A stretch of DNA of 13,645 nt, taken from positions 1 through 13,645 of the forward strand of contig JACKDF010000023.1 in NCBI GenBank assembly GCA_020633655.1. The letters run 5' to 3'. The position numbers and the translations under genes were made by a program. How positions within the stretch are numbered: the stretch's first letter is position 1; every line of letters starts with the position of its first letter. Source of the stretch: Deferribacteres bacterium (GTDB lineage: Bacteria; Zhuqueibacterota; Zhuqueibacteria; Zhuqueibacterales; Geothermadaptataceae). A model generated the notes under the pieces. The model saw nothing but the letters and a program-made list of their open reading frames with translations, did not search any database and had not been told where the DNA came from. Of this stretch, positions 6,550 to 13,645 are shown piece by piece.

Positions 6550-8385
6550 TTAAACCTCCTCCGGTTTTTGAGTTAATTGATTTTTTGGATCTTCATTTTC
6601 GAATTTAATACTTGTCATGGTTTTGGCAATATTTGCCGTGTACACGTTGATTTGTTTTAGTAAATCCATCAGTTCCATATGAATTTCGTGGGTGACTACC
6701 GACTTCGTATGATCGCGCCCAACACGCTGCAAATGGCGTAAACGGTATTCTGATTCAAGATCAAAATATTCTTCTTCTTTTTTCATAATTTTAATTGCTT
6801 TTTTCGTGTCACGTTGGTCAAAGGCATTGCGAAGTCGGTCAATCTGTTTGCGCACTTTGGAATGATAGATTTGCAACTCTTCTTTTCCCGCAGAAGAAAA
6901 ATCCAGGGCAAGTTGTTTCTTTTTTTCCACCAGGGGCAAAATGTTTTTATGAATGATATCACCGATCGATTCAATGTCCTTAACGATGGAAATCATAGCA
7001 AACACCTCATTGGCCTGATCGGTACCTAACTGCTGACGACTGATTTCAATGGCATAAGCCGTGATTTTCTCCTCCAGAAAATCGATTTTCTTCTCACGCA
7101 TGTTGATGCCTTCAATTAAAGATAATTGAGGATAAATCATATCATGTTTTTCTTCCTTAAAAAGGAAAGGTTGAATGATCGCTTCCACCATGCGGCCAAT
7201 GATTTTTGTCATGCGCGATATTTCTGAACTCGCCAGCTCTAAGGCAAGGGCTGGCGTCGAGGTTTTCTTGTAATCGAGATGCCAGACGGATGGTTCAATT
7301 CCTTTAATCTTTTCTTTTTCCGGGAGGATGCGTACAACCATCCTGGCGAAAAGTGAGGTAAACGGCAGAAAGACGAAAGCCAGTCCGACATTAAAAACCG
7401 TATGGGCATTGGCAATTTGCCGAGGCGTTTCCGCCGCCAGTTTTTCAGCACCGAGGCTCACCGTTGCCGGTGAGATCCAGCGAATAATCTCGGCAAATGT
7501 CGGAATCCAGAAAAAGAACAGAAGCACACCGGCAATTTTGAAAAACACATGCGCGATAGCAACGCGTTTCGCTTCGCGTGAAGTCCCGATGCTTGCCAAA
7601 CCAGCGGTAACACAAGTCCCGATATTAGCACCAAAAATGAGGGGAATTCCGGCATCCAGTGTAAGCAATCCTTGTTGTGCCAGAACGATGATAATTCCCG
7701 TAAATGCACTGCTGCTTTGAATAAGAGCAGTAAAAGCTGTGCCGACGAGCAATCCAAAAAACGGATTTTCCAACCCTTTCACCAAGTCGATAAAAGGTTG
7801 ATAGGTGCGCAACGGCTTCATCGCATCGGACATGAGTTTCATTCCAAAGAACAAAATTCCGAATCCCAGCAAGGCCTCTCCGAGATGTTTTTGCGAATCA
7901 TTTTTCGCAAACATCGTGAGCGCAAATCCAATGGCAATCATCAGCAATGCATAGTCTGTCAGTTTGAAAGCGATCAATTGAGCTGTAATTGTTGTACCGA
8001 TGTCTGCCCCTAAAATCACCCCCAGGGATTGTGCAAAAGCCATGAGCTCAGCCTGCACAAAACTGACAAGCATCACTGTGGTTGCGCTGCTGCTTTGAAT
8101 CACCATGGTGACGAAAGCGCCGACGAGCAGTCCGATCACCCGGTTATTGGTCAAAGCAGAAAGAATTTGGCGCATGCGGTTGCCAGCGGCCTTTTTCATT
8201 CCCCCACTCATTTTTTCCATTCCGTATAGGAATAGTGAAAGACCGCCAAGCAAAGTTATTATCAAGGTCGGCCAGGCAATCTCATTCTCCCTTTGGAGAC
8301 AGGCTGAAGCCATGTTTGGTATAAGAAAAATCCCACAACTTACTATGAAAAGAATTGCAGGATTATTTAACCTTTTCTTTTTCAC
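6550..8385 (-). CDS. Na+/phosphate cotransporter with C-terminal PhoU-like domain
   Basis: This 611-residue inner-membrane protein belongs to the bacterial Na/Pi-cotransporter family (NptA/YjbB type, related to animal SLC34), importing or exporting phosphate with sodium. A short extension with an extra hydrophobic stretch (about 10-29) precedes the first repeat. The two inverted family repeats each carry a QSSS motif (97-100 and 223-226), followed by GADIGT (126-131) and GANIGT (252-257), the residues that line the substrate site. The membrane part ends at about 355. A helical PhoU-like region (about 375-595), rich in Lys and Glu, probably senses or gates transport. The start is a GTG at 8385 that overlaps the preceding TGA by four bases (GTGA), with AGGTG a few bases upstream. 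The next ATG (codon 25) would remove the first hydrophobic stretch. Having it in an operon with a PiT permease is noteworthy. Confidence 0.93.
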   Translation of the reverse strand: MKKKRLNNPAILFIVSCGIFLIPNMASACLQRENEIAWPTLIITLLGGLSLFLYGMEKMSGGMKKAAGNRMRQILSALTNNRVIGLLVGAFVTMVIQSSSATTVMLVSFVQAELMAFAQSLGVILGADIGTTITAQLIAFKLTDYALLMIAIGFALTMFAKNDSQKHLGEALLGFGILFFGMKLMSDAMKPLRTYQPFIDLVKGLENPFFGLLVGTAFTALIQSSSAFTGIIIVLAQQGLLTLDAGIPLIFGANIGTCVTAGLASIGTSREAKRVAIAHVFFKIAGVLLFFFWIPTFAEIIRWISPATVSLGAEKLAAETPRQIANAHTVFNVGLAFVFLPFTSLFARMVVRILPEKEKIKGIEPSVWHLDYKKTSTPALALELASSEISRMTKIIGRMVEAIIQPFLFKEEKHDMIYPQLSLIEGINMREKKIDFLEEKITAYAIEISRQQLGTDQANEVFAMISIVKDIESIGDIIHKNILPLVEKKKQLALDFSSAGKEELQIYHSKVRKQIDRLRNAFDQRDTKKAIKIMKKEEEYFDLESEYRLRHLQRVGRDHTKSVVTHEIHMELMDLLKQINVYTANIAKTMTSIKFENEDPKNQLTQKPEEV

Positions 8386-9422
8386 TTATACACCTGCAAC
8401 TGAAACACGTTCTGCATGAAAAACAAAGAAACAAAGGAAATGACTGCTGCAATTAGGGGAGTCATAACCCAACCGGAGCTTATTCTGCCGAGAATACCAT
8501 AATTTACGCCCTTGCCACCCTTTGCCAGACTGATGCCAATTACTGCGCCAATTACTGCCTGAGAGCTCGAAACCGGAACCAGAGGGAATGCTGGTAGGTT
8601 GTGTGACAATAAAAAGTTTTGCAAACTTTTTGAGGCAAAAACATACAAGACGAGTGATTCCGCCAGAACGACGATCAGTGCTGTCACCGGTGTCAATTTG
8701 AACAAATCTTTGCCAACGGTACTCATCACTCTGCCTGAATAGGTATAGATGCCAACGGCAATAGCTACCGCACCAATGAAAAATAAAATTTGCGTTCCAC
8801 TTAAAGTAAAATTGAATATTTCAAGTTCCTGAAAAGGCGTTGCGGCAACAAAAACGCCCATAACATTAGCGATATTGTTGGCTCCCAAGCTGTAGGCACC
8901 AAAAGCTCCAACCAAAATTAACCCAACCCGATTATAGGCATCCTGGGTTAGCAAGTGCATACTGGACTTTTTTAAATGCAATTTCGTGAGGTGAAACAGG
9001 ACAAAGGAAAACATGGCCGCGAGAATCGGACAAAATATCCAGGTCGAAAATATTTTCGTGAATGCGCTTATATCCGTCGGTGAATGGCTGAAAAAATTCC
9101 AGCCAATAATCGCACCGACAATAGCCTGGGAGGTTGAAACGGGTAATTTCAGAGCAGTCATCCAGAAAACGGTGAGCGCTGCCGCCAGTGCAACCGTAAA
9201 GGAACCGCCCAGAGCATTAACCGCACCCAGCTTTCCAAGGGTATGTGCCGCACCGGCTCCACTGATTACCGCCCCTAAAACAACGAAAATACTGCCGATA
9301 AGCGCTGCGGTTTTAAATTTTATCATCCTGCTGCCCACCGCAGTACCGAAAATGTTTGCCGCATCGTTGGCACCGAGGGACCAGCCAAGAAACAAACCAC
9401 TAATGAGAAAAAACCAAATCAA
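8382..9422 (-). CDS. pit: PiT-family inorganic phosphate transporter
   Basis: This 346-residue permease of the PiT/PHO4 family carries phosphate across the inner membrane, driven by H+ or Na+. Both halves of the family's internal duplication are present. GANDAANIFGTAVGS (18-31) is mirrored by GANNIANVMG (180-189), and PVSTSQAIVGAIIG (94-107) by PVSSSQAVIGAVIG (283-296). About ten membrane helices can be seen. The length is near that of short bacterial PiT proteins, with no long cytoplasmic loop. The start is a TTG at 9422, placed 8 nt after a GGGAGG ribosome site. The ATG at 9427 lies too close to that site and opens a two-codon frame, ATG GAT TGA. It is 15 nt below the DUF47 partner gene, the usual arrangement for this pair, and overlaps the Na+/Pi gene by 4 nt. 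Confidence 0.95.
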   Translation of the reverse strand: MIWFFLISGLFLGWSLGANDAANIFGTAVGSRMIKFKTAALIGSIFVVLGAVISGAGAAHTLGKLGAVNALGGSFTVALAAALTVFWMTALKLPVSTSQAIVGAIIGWNFFSHSPTDISAFTKIFSTWIFCPILAAMFSFVLFHLTKLHLKKSSMHLLTQDAYNRVGLILVGAFGAYSLGANNIANVMGVFVAATPFQELEIFNFTLSGTQILFFIGAVAIAVGIYTYSGRVMSTVGKDLFKLTPVTALIVVLAESLVLYVFASKSLQNFLLSHNLPAFPLVPVSSSQAVIGAVIGISLAKGGKGVNYGILGRISSGWVMTPLIAAVISFVSLFFMQNVFQLQVYK

Positions 9423-9437
9423 TCCATTTTCCTCCCG

Positions 9438-10082
9438 TTATTCCGATCTCTTGATCGCAGCAACGGCCAAACGATCAGTCACTTGCTCTGCATAGTCAGA
9501 AATTTTCTCAACATGCAGGGCAAAATATCGTTGATGAATTTTGCGGCTCAGGTCAATATCCTTGCGAAAGAGGAGCTTTTTAATTTTATCCGCAATTTTA
9601 TCTGCCTCACTCTCATAAAATTTTACTTTCGCAACGTGATCGCGAACCGATTTTATATCGCGAAAATAAGCTCGGGTTGCTGTGACGGTGTGTTCGAGAG
9701 CGGAGACGGACGCATCGGCGAGATCAAGGTAAAGTTTGTGTAAATCAGGCAAAATTTCAGGAATTTCAACATAAAATTCGTGCAAGGTTGCCGCGGTACC
9801 ATTTAACGCGGTATCCATGCATTCCAGAATTCCCAGAACGTCACCACGTGCCTCCGGAATCAGGGTATGGAGATAGAGTTTGTTGATGACTTCATGCTGC
9901 AATTTATCCGCTCGACTCTCCAGCTTATCCAGCTCATTCATGTGTCGTTCAAAATCCTCCTGCTGACTCTCCAGATAATATTTAATTCCTTTCTTGAACA
10001 AAAGCCCGGCCTGGACAACGCAGTCCAGATATTCATCGATTTGCCCTTCAACCTCTTTTGTCCGTTTAAAAAATACAGCCAT
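9438..10082 (-). CDS. PhoU-like DUF47 protein, Pit accessory protein
   Basis: The 214-residue all-helical protein matches the DUF47/PhoU_div family (often called Pit accessory protein), which is almost always encoded beside a pit gene and thought to control phosphate uptake. Recognisable parts are the MAVFFKRTKEVEGQIDEYLDCVVQAG start and ELDKLESRADKLQHEV. The conserved LHTLIPEARGDVLGILECMD follows, then SDYAEQVTDRLAVAAI near the end. The acidic E/D residues in the helices (E-RGDV, ESEADKIADKI) suit the metal-binding sites known in PhoU proteins. The ATG at 10082 has AAGGA 5 nt upstream, overlapping the stop codon region of the TctA gene, only 7 nt away. The pair with pit is ordinary; the close link to a TctA permease is less so. 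Length is normal for the family. Confidence 0.93.
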   Translation of the reverse strand: MAVFFKRTKEVEGQIDEYLDCVVQAGLLFKKGIKYYLESQQEDFERHMNELDKLESRADKLQHEVINKLYLHTLIPEARGDVLGILECMDTALNGTAATLHEFYVEIPEILPDLHKLYLDLADASVSALEHTVTATRAYFRDIKSVRDHVAKVKFYESEADKIADKIKKLLFRKDIDLSRKIHQRYFALHVEKISDYAEQVTDRLAVAAIKRSE

Positions 10083-10089
10083 AATGTCC

Positions 10090-11568
10090 TTACTTTCTTT
10101 TTGTAAATCTTTGTTTTATGAAAGGATAAGTCAATGACAACAGCGCGAGAATAAGCATGATCAGGCTGATTGGCCGGGTGAAAAATATTGTCGCATTGCC
10201 CATCAAAAGAGCGCGCCGGAAATTGGTTTCTGCTAAAAATCCAAGGATGAGGCCGAGAATTACCGGAGCAGTAGGGAAATCATAGCGGCGTAAAATCCAG
10301 CCAAGTATACCAAATCCGAGACAGCTCCAGACATCGAACATGGAATTGCCAACGGCATAGCTTCCAATAAAAGCAATTGCTAAAATAATTGGATTTAAAA
10401 CAGCTTTTGGCGCACTAATGATTTTCATCCACAGTTGGTTGCCCATGTAGCCAACGATAAACATGATGGCATATCCAAAAAACAGGCTCGCGAACAATCC
10501 ATAAACCACGGGTGCATTATCTTTAAATAATTCCGGTCCCGGTGTAAGTCCGTGCAGCATGAGCGCCCCGATCAATACGGCTGTTGAAGCACTGCCCGGA
10601 ATGCCCAGTGTGAGCAGTGGCACGAGGGCGCCACCAACAGAACCGCTTGTTGCTGCGCCCGATGCCGCAACCCCATCAAGTGCGCCTTTACCGAAAAGTT
10701 CTGGTGTTTTGCTCATTCTCCGCGCTTCATTGTAAGCGATAAATGCGGCGATTGTCGCGCCGGCGCCGGGTACAACACCGATGAGCGTTCCAATTATCGA
10801 GGACTGCGCTATATTTCGTTTCAATCCCCATAACTCTCTTACATTGGGCATTTTACCGGAAACTTTTTTCAGAGAAGACTGCACCGTTTGCGATTTTTCC
10901 ATACTCAAGAAAATTTCACTCAGCGCAAACAGTCCAATGAGCGCAGGGATGAAATTAAAACCATCTGCAAGCTCAGGAACATCGAAGGTAAATCGCATAT
11001 ACCCTGTGAACGGATCCATACCGATCGTATTTAAAAACAAGCCGATAAGCGTGGCAATGAATGCTTTTATCCAGTTTCCCTGAGACAGCGATGAAATGAT
11101 CGTCAATCCAAAAACAGCCAATGCAAAATATTCTGCCGGACCAAAATGCAAAGCTGCCTGCGCCAAGGGGACGGAGAAAAAAATGAGAATGAGTGTACCA
11201 AACAATCCACCTACCGTCGATGCGACAACGGAGGTACCAAGCGCGCGCCCCGGCTGTCCCTGCTTAGTTAACGGATAGCCATCAAAAGTCGAGACTATGG
11301 CGGAGGGAGTTCCGGGTGTGTTTATAGCGATGGCGGTAATCGTCCCACCGTAATTTGCAGCAGCGTAAACAGAAGCCAGCAAAATCAGTGCGTTTAGTGG
11401 TTCCATGCCATAGCTGAACGGCACCAGCAAGGCCACACCCATTGCCGGGGAAAGCCCAGGCATAACACCGACCAGAATACCCATTACAATGCCTGCAGCG
11501 ATGATGAGTAATGGGGTAAAATGTGAAATGAGTTGGAATCCGTTTAATAGTTCGGCGAAAATTTCCAT
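10090..11568 (-). CDS. tctA: TctA-like large permease subunit of a tripartite tricarboxylate transporter
   Basis: This 492-residue polytopic protein is the TctA subunit, the channel-forming partner of a TctC binding protein and the small TctB subunit, importing citrate or other carboxylates at the expense of an ion gradient. Both family repeats are clear. The N-terminal half has GVMPGLSPAMGVALLVPFSYG (34-54) and ANYGGTITAIAINTPGTPSA (71-90). The C-terminal half has GVVPGAGATIAAFIAYNEARR (264-284), FGKGALDGVA and GGALVPLLTLGIPGSASTAV (312-331). The usual PEAANN after GVAA reads SGAATS here (303-308), a departure at a normally conserved site. Length and the number of hydrophobic segments (about 12) are normal. 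The start ATG at 11568 has GTGAGG close by. The gene follows dinD by 37 nt and precedes the phosphate genes by 7 nt, so it appears to be inside one transcript with both. The substrate cannot be read from the sequence. Confidence 0.95.
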   Translation of the reverse strand: MEIFAELLNGFQLISHFTPLLIIAAGIVMGILVGVMPGLSPAMGVALLVPFSYGMEPLNALILLASVYAAANYGGTITAIAINTPGTPSAIVSTFDGYPLTKQGQPGRALGTSVVASTVGGLFGTLILIFFSVPLAQAALHFGPAEYFALAVFGLTIISSLSQGNWIKAFIATLIGLFLNTIGMDPFTGYMRFTFDVPELADGFNFIPALIGLFALSEIFLSMEKSQTVQSSLKKVSGKMPNVRELWGLKRNIAQSSIIGTLIGVVPGAGATIAAFIAYNEARRMSKTPELFGKGALDGVAASGAATSGSVGGALVPLLTLGIPGSASTAVLIGALMLHGLTPGPELFKDNAPVVYGLFASLFFGYAIMFIVGYMGNQLWMKIISAPKAVLNPIILAIAFIGSYAVGNSMFDVWSCLGFGILGWILRRYDFPTAPVILGLILGFLAETNFRRALLMGNATIFFTRPISLIMLILALLSLTYPFIKQRFTKRK

Positions 11569-11605
11569 GAGGCCTCACAATATTTTCGCTTATTTGCATT
11601 GAATA

Positions 11606-12439
11606 TCATTCTAGTTGCTTTCCTTTTTTCGTGTTTATTTCCTTTAAACTTTCAGGCGCAGGCAAATCTTCCGGCATGGTTCCGCCAAGCTCCTCAATCG
11701 TCTGGCGTACCTTCTTCCCAACTGCATAATGCGTCTGATTGGCTTTGCTCTTACTTTGTATTTTGTCTCGCTTCAATTTTTCTTCCGTTTGTGTAGCACG
11801 GAACAAGTTAGCCGCCAGCTCAGCGCTGCCCATGTGGTCGAGTATCTGCTGACCTTTTTTTAATCCTTTATGCTGGTGTATATCCATTGCTTTCATGCCG
11901 TTGTACAAGCCCATGTAACCATGATTCTGAAAAACAGCATACTCCATTGGCTGGATGACTCCGGCATCACGGGCTGCATCGGCTAATTTTTTGTTGTGCT
12001 CAGCCATTTCCCTGCGCAGGAAAAGACGTTTTTGGTCTTCTGTTTCGAGCGCTGCAAACGCTTTCTCTCCAAGCTCCTGCCTGCGTGTCTGTACCGCAAA
12101 GTAAGTCTGCCCGAGCGCCACTACTTGTTTTGCGGGATCAGCATTCTGCACGATGAGGTAGCACGCATAGCGGGAAAGGTGGATGTCACCAATATTCCTC
12201 TGAGCACCGGATCCTAACTTAACCATTTTCTCCACCTGGGGAAAATGGTGTTCTATGATTTGTTCCGAATTTTCACATGCTTCTATCGCACGGTTGATCA
12301 CATTTAAAAACTTGTCCCATTTTTTATACTCCAGAACCTGAGACAGCTCTCGCGCAGACCAGAATTCCTGGCCGATTTCGTTCGAATGTTTGATCTTCTC
12401 GAATATATTTTTTTCGTAGTCTTGCAGATCTTTGCTCAT
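11606..12439 (-). CDS. dinD: DNA damage-inducible protein D
   Basis: The product closely resembles E. coli DinD, an SOS protein reported to affect RecA filaments. A BRO-N-like N-terminal part (about 20-122) holds EFWSARELSQVLEYKKWDKFLNV, EHHFPQVEKMVKLGSGAQR and LSRYACYLIVQNADPAKQVVALGQTYFAVQTRRQEL. The C-terminal part holds RLFLRREMAEHNKKL, FQNHGYMGLYNGM, DHMGSAELAANLFRATQTEEKL and VGKKVRQTIEELGGTMPEDLP, all near-identical to the enterobacterial protein as I remember it. I place the start at the ATG at 12439, 6 nt after a strong GGGGAGG, giving 277 residues. The ATG at 12454 lies just before that ribosome site. The gene sits between the TctCB and TctA genes, with 33 and 37 nt gaps and no mobile-element sequence. 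No LexA operator is recognisable in front. High similarity to a distant phylum and the odd location suggest gene transfer. Confidence 0.95.
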   Translation of the reverse strand: MSKDLQDYEKNIFEKIKHSNEIGQEFWSARELSQVLEYKKWDKFLNVINRAIEACENSEQIIEHHFPQVEKMVKLGSGAQRNIGDIHLSRYACYLIVQNADPAKQVVALGQTYFAVQTRRQELGEKAFAALETEDQKRLFLRREMAEHNKKLADAARDAGVIQPMEYAVFQNHGYMGLYNGMKAMDIHQHKGLKKGQQILDHMGSAELAANLFRATQTEEKLKRDKIQSKSKANQTHYAVGKKVRQTIEELGGTMPEDLPAPESLKEINTKKGKQLE

Positions 12440-12472
12440 TGAAATCCTCCCCATTTAAAGTTCGCGATGCAT

Positions 12473-13645
12473 TCACCCAAACAAAATGCCTACCGGCAAA
12501 GGCACTTGCAAAATTTTATAGAAAATCAGCCATGACAAAGCAACGAATCCAACAGCACTTGAAATAATGATGGCATGCTTGCGGTATGAAATCAAGTATG
12601 ACCCGGCGATGAGAAAAATTAGAGTGCTGAGATAATACCCTAGCATATCCAGAACAAGCAAGTAGGCAACTGTTAATGCAATGATACTCAGCGGCTTTTT
12701 CACACTCCGATCCGCAATCTTTTTTTCTTTATTCAACGCACGAATCACTGAAAAAATCAGTAAAACACTAAAAAGCACCAGTCCATAAAGCCACAAACGC
12801 GGCATTGCAGCAGGACCAGCTGTCTGGCCTAATTTCCCACTGGGAAATCCCAAAGTCATTAAATAGAGATAAAGTGAAAGATAGAAAATAATAGTGGAAA
12901 TCACGGTGTCGCCGGTGATCCACTCGCGTTTGAAAAAACAAGTGAATCCCAAAGTTATTACAAATAATGTCAGTATAATCAAAGGGATGGCACTGCTCCG
13001 CTGCCCACTTACATCCTCCTGCTGTAAAACGTTGGCCATAACCAGGTATTTTTTAGCCTGAAGCTGGTTTTCTTTTACACGTTGAGTAAATGCATTTTCA
13101 GCAAAAAAAACTGGCTGAGCTGAGGTGGCTGAAATAAAATGAATCCACTCGGGATCAGCGCTGATTTTTTCAAACAAATCGGAAAGATAAGCTAAGACTT
13201 TGGGTGATGTACCCCGCTTCACCGCATAACCGCGCCAGAGAACTTCCTCAGCGATATCATAGCCCTTTTCGAGGAATGTTGGGACATCGGGGAATTCACT
13301 AAGGCGTTCCGGCGCGGCGACAACGGCAAGCATCAAATCCGGACGACCTTTTATATCAACAGGATTACCGACATAAACGACGCCGTGTTGCCCCATTAGA
13401 GCAGCCAAGGCATCGGAGCCACCTTCGTAGGGAATCCACTCACCTTTGATGCCCAGTTTATCCCAGGTTTGTACAGCCATGAGATGATCAACACCGCCAA
13501 CCAGCGGGCCGAGCCAGCGCTGCTTGCCCTCTTTCGCTTGCGCATCGGCTATTATTTCCTCCAGCGTGCGAACTTTTGCGTGGCGATTGGTGATGAGCAC
13601 TTCCGGGTCGACGACCATGCAGGCAAAAAAGCGAAAAGCATCGAG
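12473..13645 (-). CDS. TctC-TctB fusion: solute-binding protein joined to small TTT membrane subunit (start beyond window)
   Basis: The reading frame is open to the right edge (390 visible codons), so the N-terminus with the signal peptide is missing. The part from 13645 to about 13030 is the C-terminal two-thirds of a TctC/Bug-type binding protein: VRTLEEIIADAQAKEGKQRWLG, WIPYEGGSDALAALMGQHGVVYVG, PERLSEFPDVPTFLEKGY and a TSPKVLAYLSDLFEKISADPEWIHF helix. Without a stop it continues through a short linker (about 13030-13000) into about 175 residues matching TctB: a first helix (SSAIPLIILTLFVITLGF), GPAAMPRLWLYGLVLFSVLLI, LVLDMLGYYLSTLIFLIAGS and the closing ILQVPLPVGILFG. These subunits are normally separate genes, so a fused form would tether the periplasmic receptor to the membrane complex. 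The TctC part is divergent, and its ligand is unknown. A base-calling error joining two frames cannot be excluded, but the linker is short and the join is smooth. Confidence 0.85.
   Translation of the reverse strand, partial: LDAFRFFACMVVDPEVLITNRHAKVRTLEEIIADAQAKEGKQRWLGPLVGGVDHLMAVQTWDKLGIKGEWIPYEGGSDALAALMGQHGVVYVGNPVDIKGRPDLMLAVVAAPERLSEFPDVPTFLEKGYDIAEEVLWRGYAVKRGTSPKVLAYLSDLFEKISADPEWIHFISATSAQPVFFAENAFTQRVKENQLQAKKYLVMANVLQQEDVSGQRSSAIPLIILTLFVITLGFTCFFKREWITGDTVISTIIFYLSLYLYLMTLGFPSGKLGQTAGPAAMPRLWLYGLVLFSVLLIFSVIRALNKEKKIADRSVKKPLSIIALTVAYLLVLDMLGYYLSTLIFLIAGSYLISYRKHAIIISSAVGFVALSWLIFYKILQVPLPVGILFG

Noticed and set aside
7328..7720. 130-codon plus-strand frame opposite the Na+/Pi transporter gene
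   Set aside because: Antisense shadow of conserved membrane-protein coding sequence, without a ribosome site or recognisable domain.
9013..9495. 160-codon plus-strand frame opposite pit
   Set aside because: It is antisense to strongly conserved pit and DUF47 coding sequence; its composition reflects the complement of those genes.
12440..12454. ATG at 12454 as start of dinD
   Set aside because: The strong GGGGAGG lies just downstream of it and is well placed for the ATG at 12439.
1..13645. CRISPR array, tRNA, rRNA or insertion sequence
   Set aside because: No regularly spaced short repeats, cloverleaf, rRNA-like sequence or transposase was seen; the only regular repeats are the in-gene LTD units.

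Overview
The window is a moderately AT-leaning bacterial segment in which every convincing gene is on the minus strand, so transcription runs from high to low coordinates. The best taxonomic clue is the C-terminal NYPNPFNPST sorting domain of the gene at 1763-3550. Such domains mark type IX secretion and are common in the FCB group, for example Calditrichota, Ignavibacteria and related candidate phyla. The Porin_O_P-type porin, strong GGAGG ribosome sites and lamin-tail surface proteins fit that placement. The phylum is an inference; no rRNA gene or other decisive marker is present.

Read in the direction of transcription, the right part (13645-10090) is a tripartite tricarboxylate transporter (TTT) locus. 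A TctC-like solute-binding protein runs in frame into a TctB small membrane subunit as one polypeptide, cut by the window edge. Then comes dinD, whose product in E. coli is a RecA-modulating SOS protein, and then the large TctA permease. The middle part (10082-5326) is a tightly packed phosphate-uptake block: a PhoU-like DUF47 protein, a PiT phosphate permease, an Na+/Pi cotransporter with its own PhoU-like tail, and an OprO/OprP-type outer-membrane porin. Its gaps are 15 nt or less, with one GTGA overlap and one stop codon abutting the next start. Only 7 nt separate TctA from the DUF47 gene, so the TTT and phosphate genes are probably one operon.

The left part (5247-1763) holds two surface-protein genes built almost entirely of lamin-tail domains (LTD). 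One is a likely lipoprotein with two LTDs around an Ig-like segment. The other has three tandem LTDs and a type IX sorting tail. Between them lies a 359-nt non-coding stretch with three nested perfect inverted repeats (3654-3820) and a leader hairpin (3578-3608). Beyond a strong 17-bp hairpin (1721-1757) lies a protein with a TolB/FlgO-like front half and a probable beta-barrel rear half. The first 70 codons of signal peptidase I (lepB) run off the left edge.

Taken together, the porin would admit phosphate across the outer membrane, the two unrelated permeases would carry it across the inner membrane, and the PhoU-like modules would tune them. The most unusual items are the TctC-TctB fusion, dinD inside a TTT operon, the paired LTD surface proteins beside a phosphate operon, and the nested inverted repeats between them.
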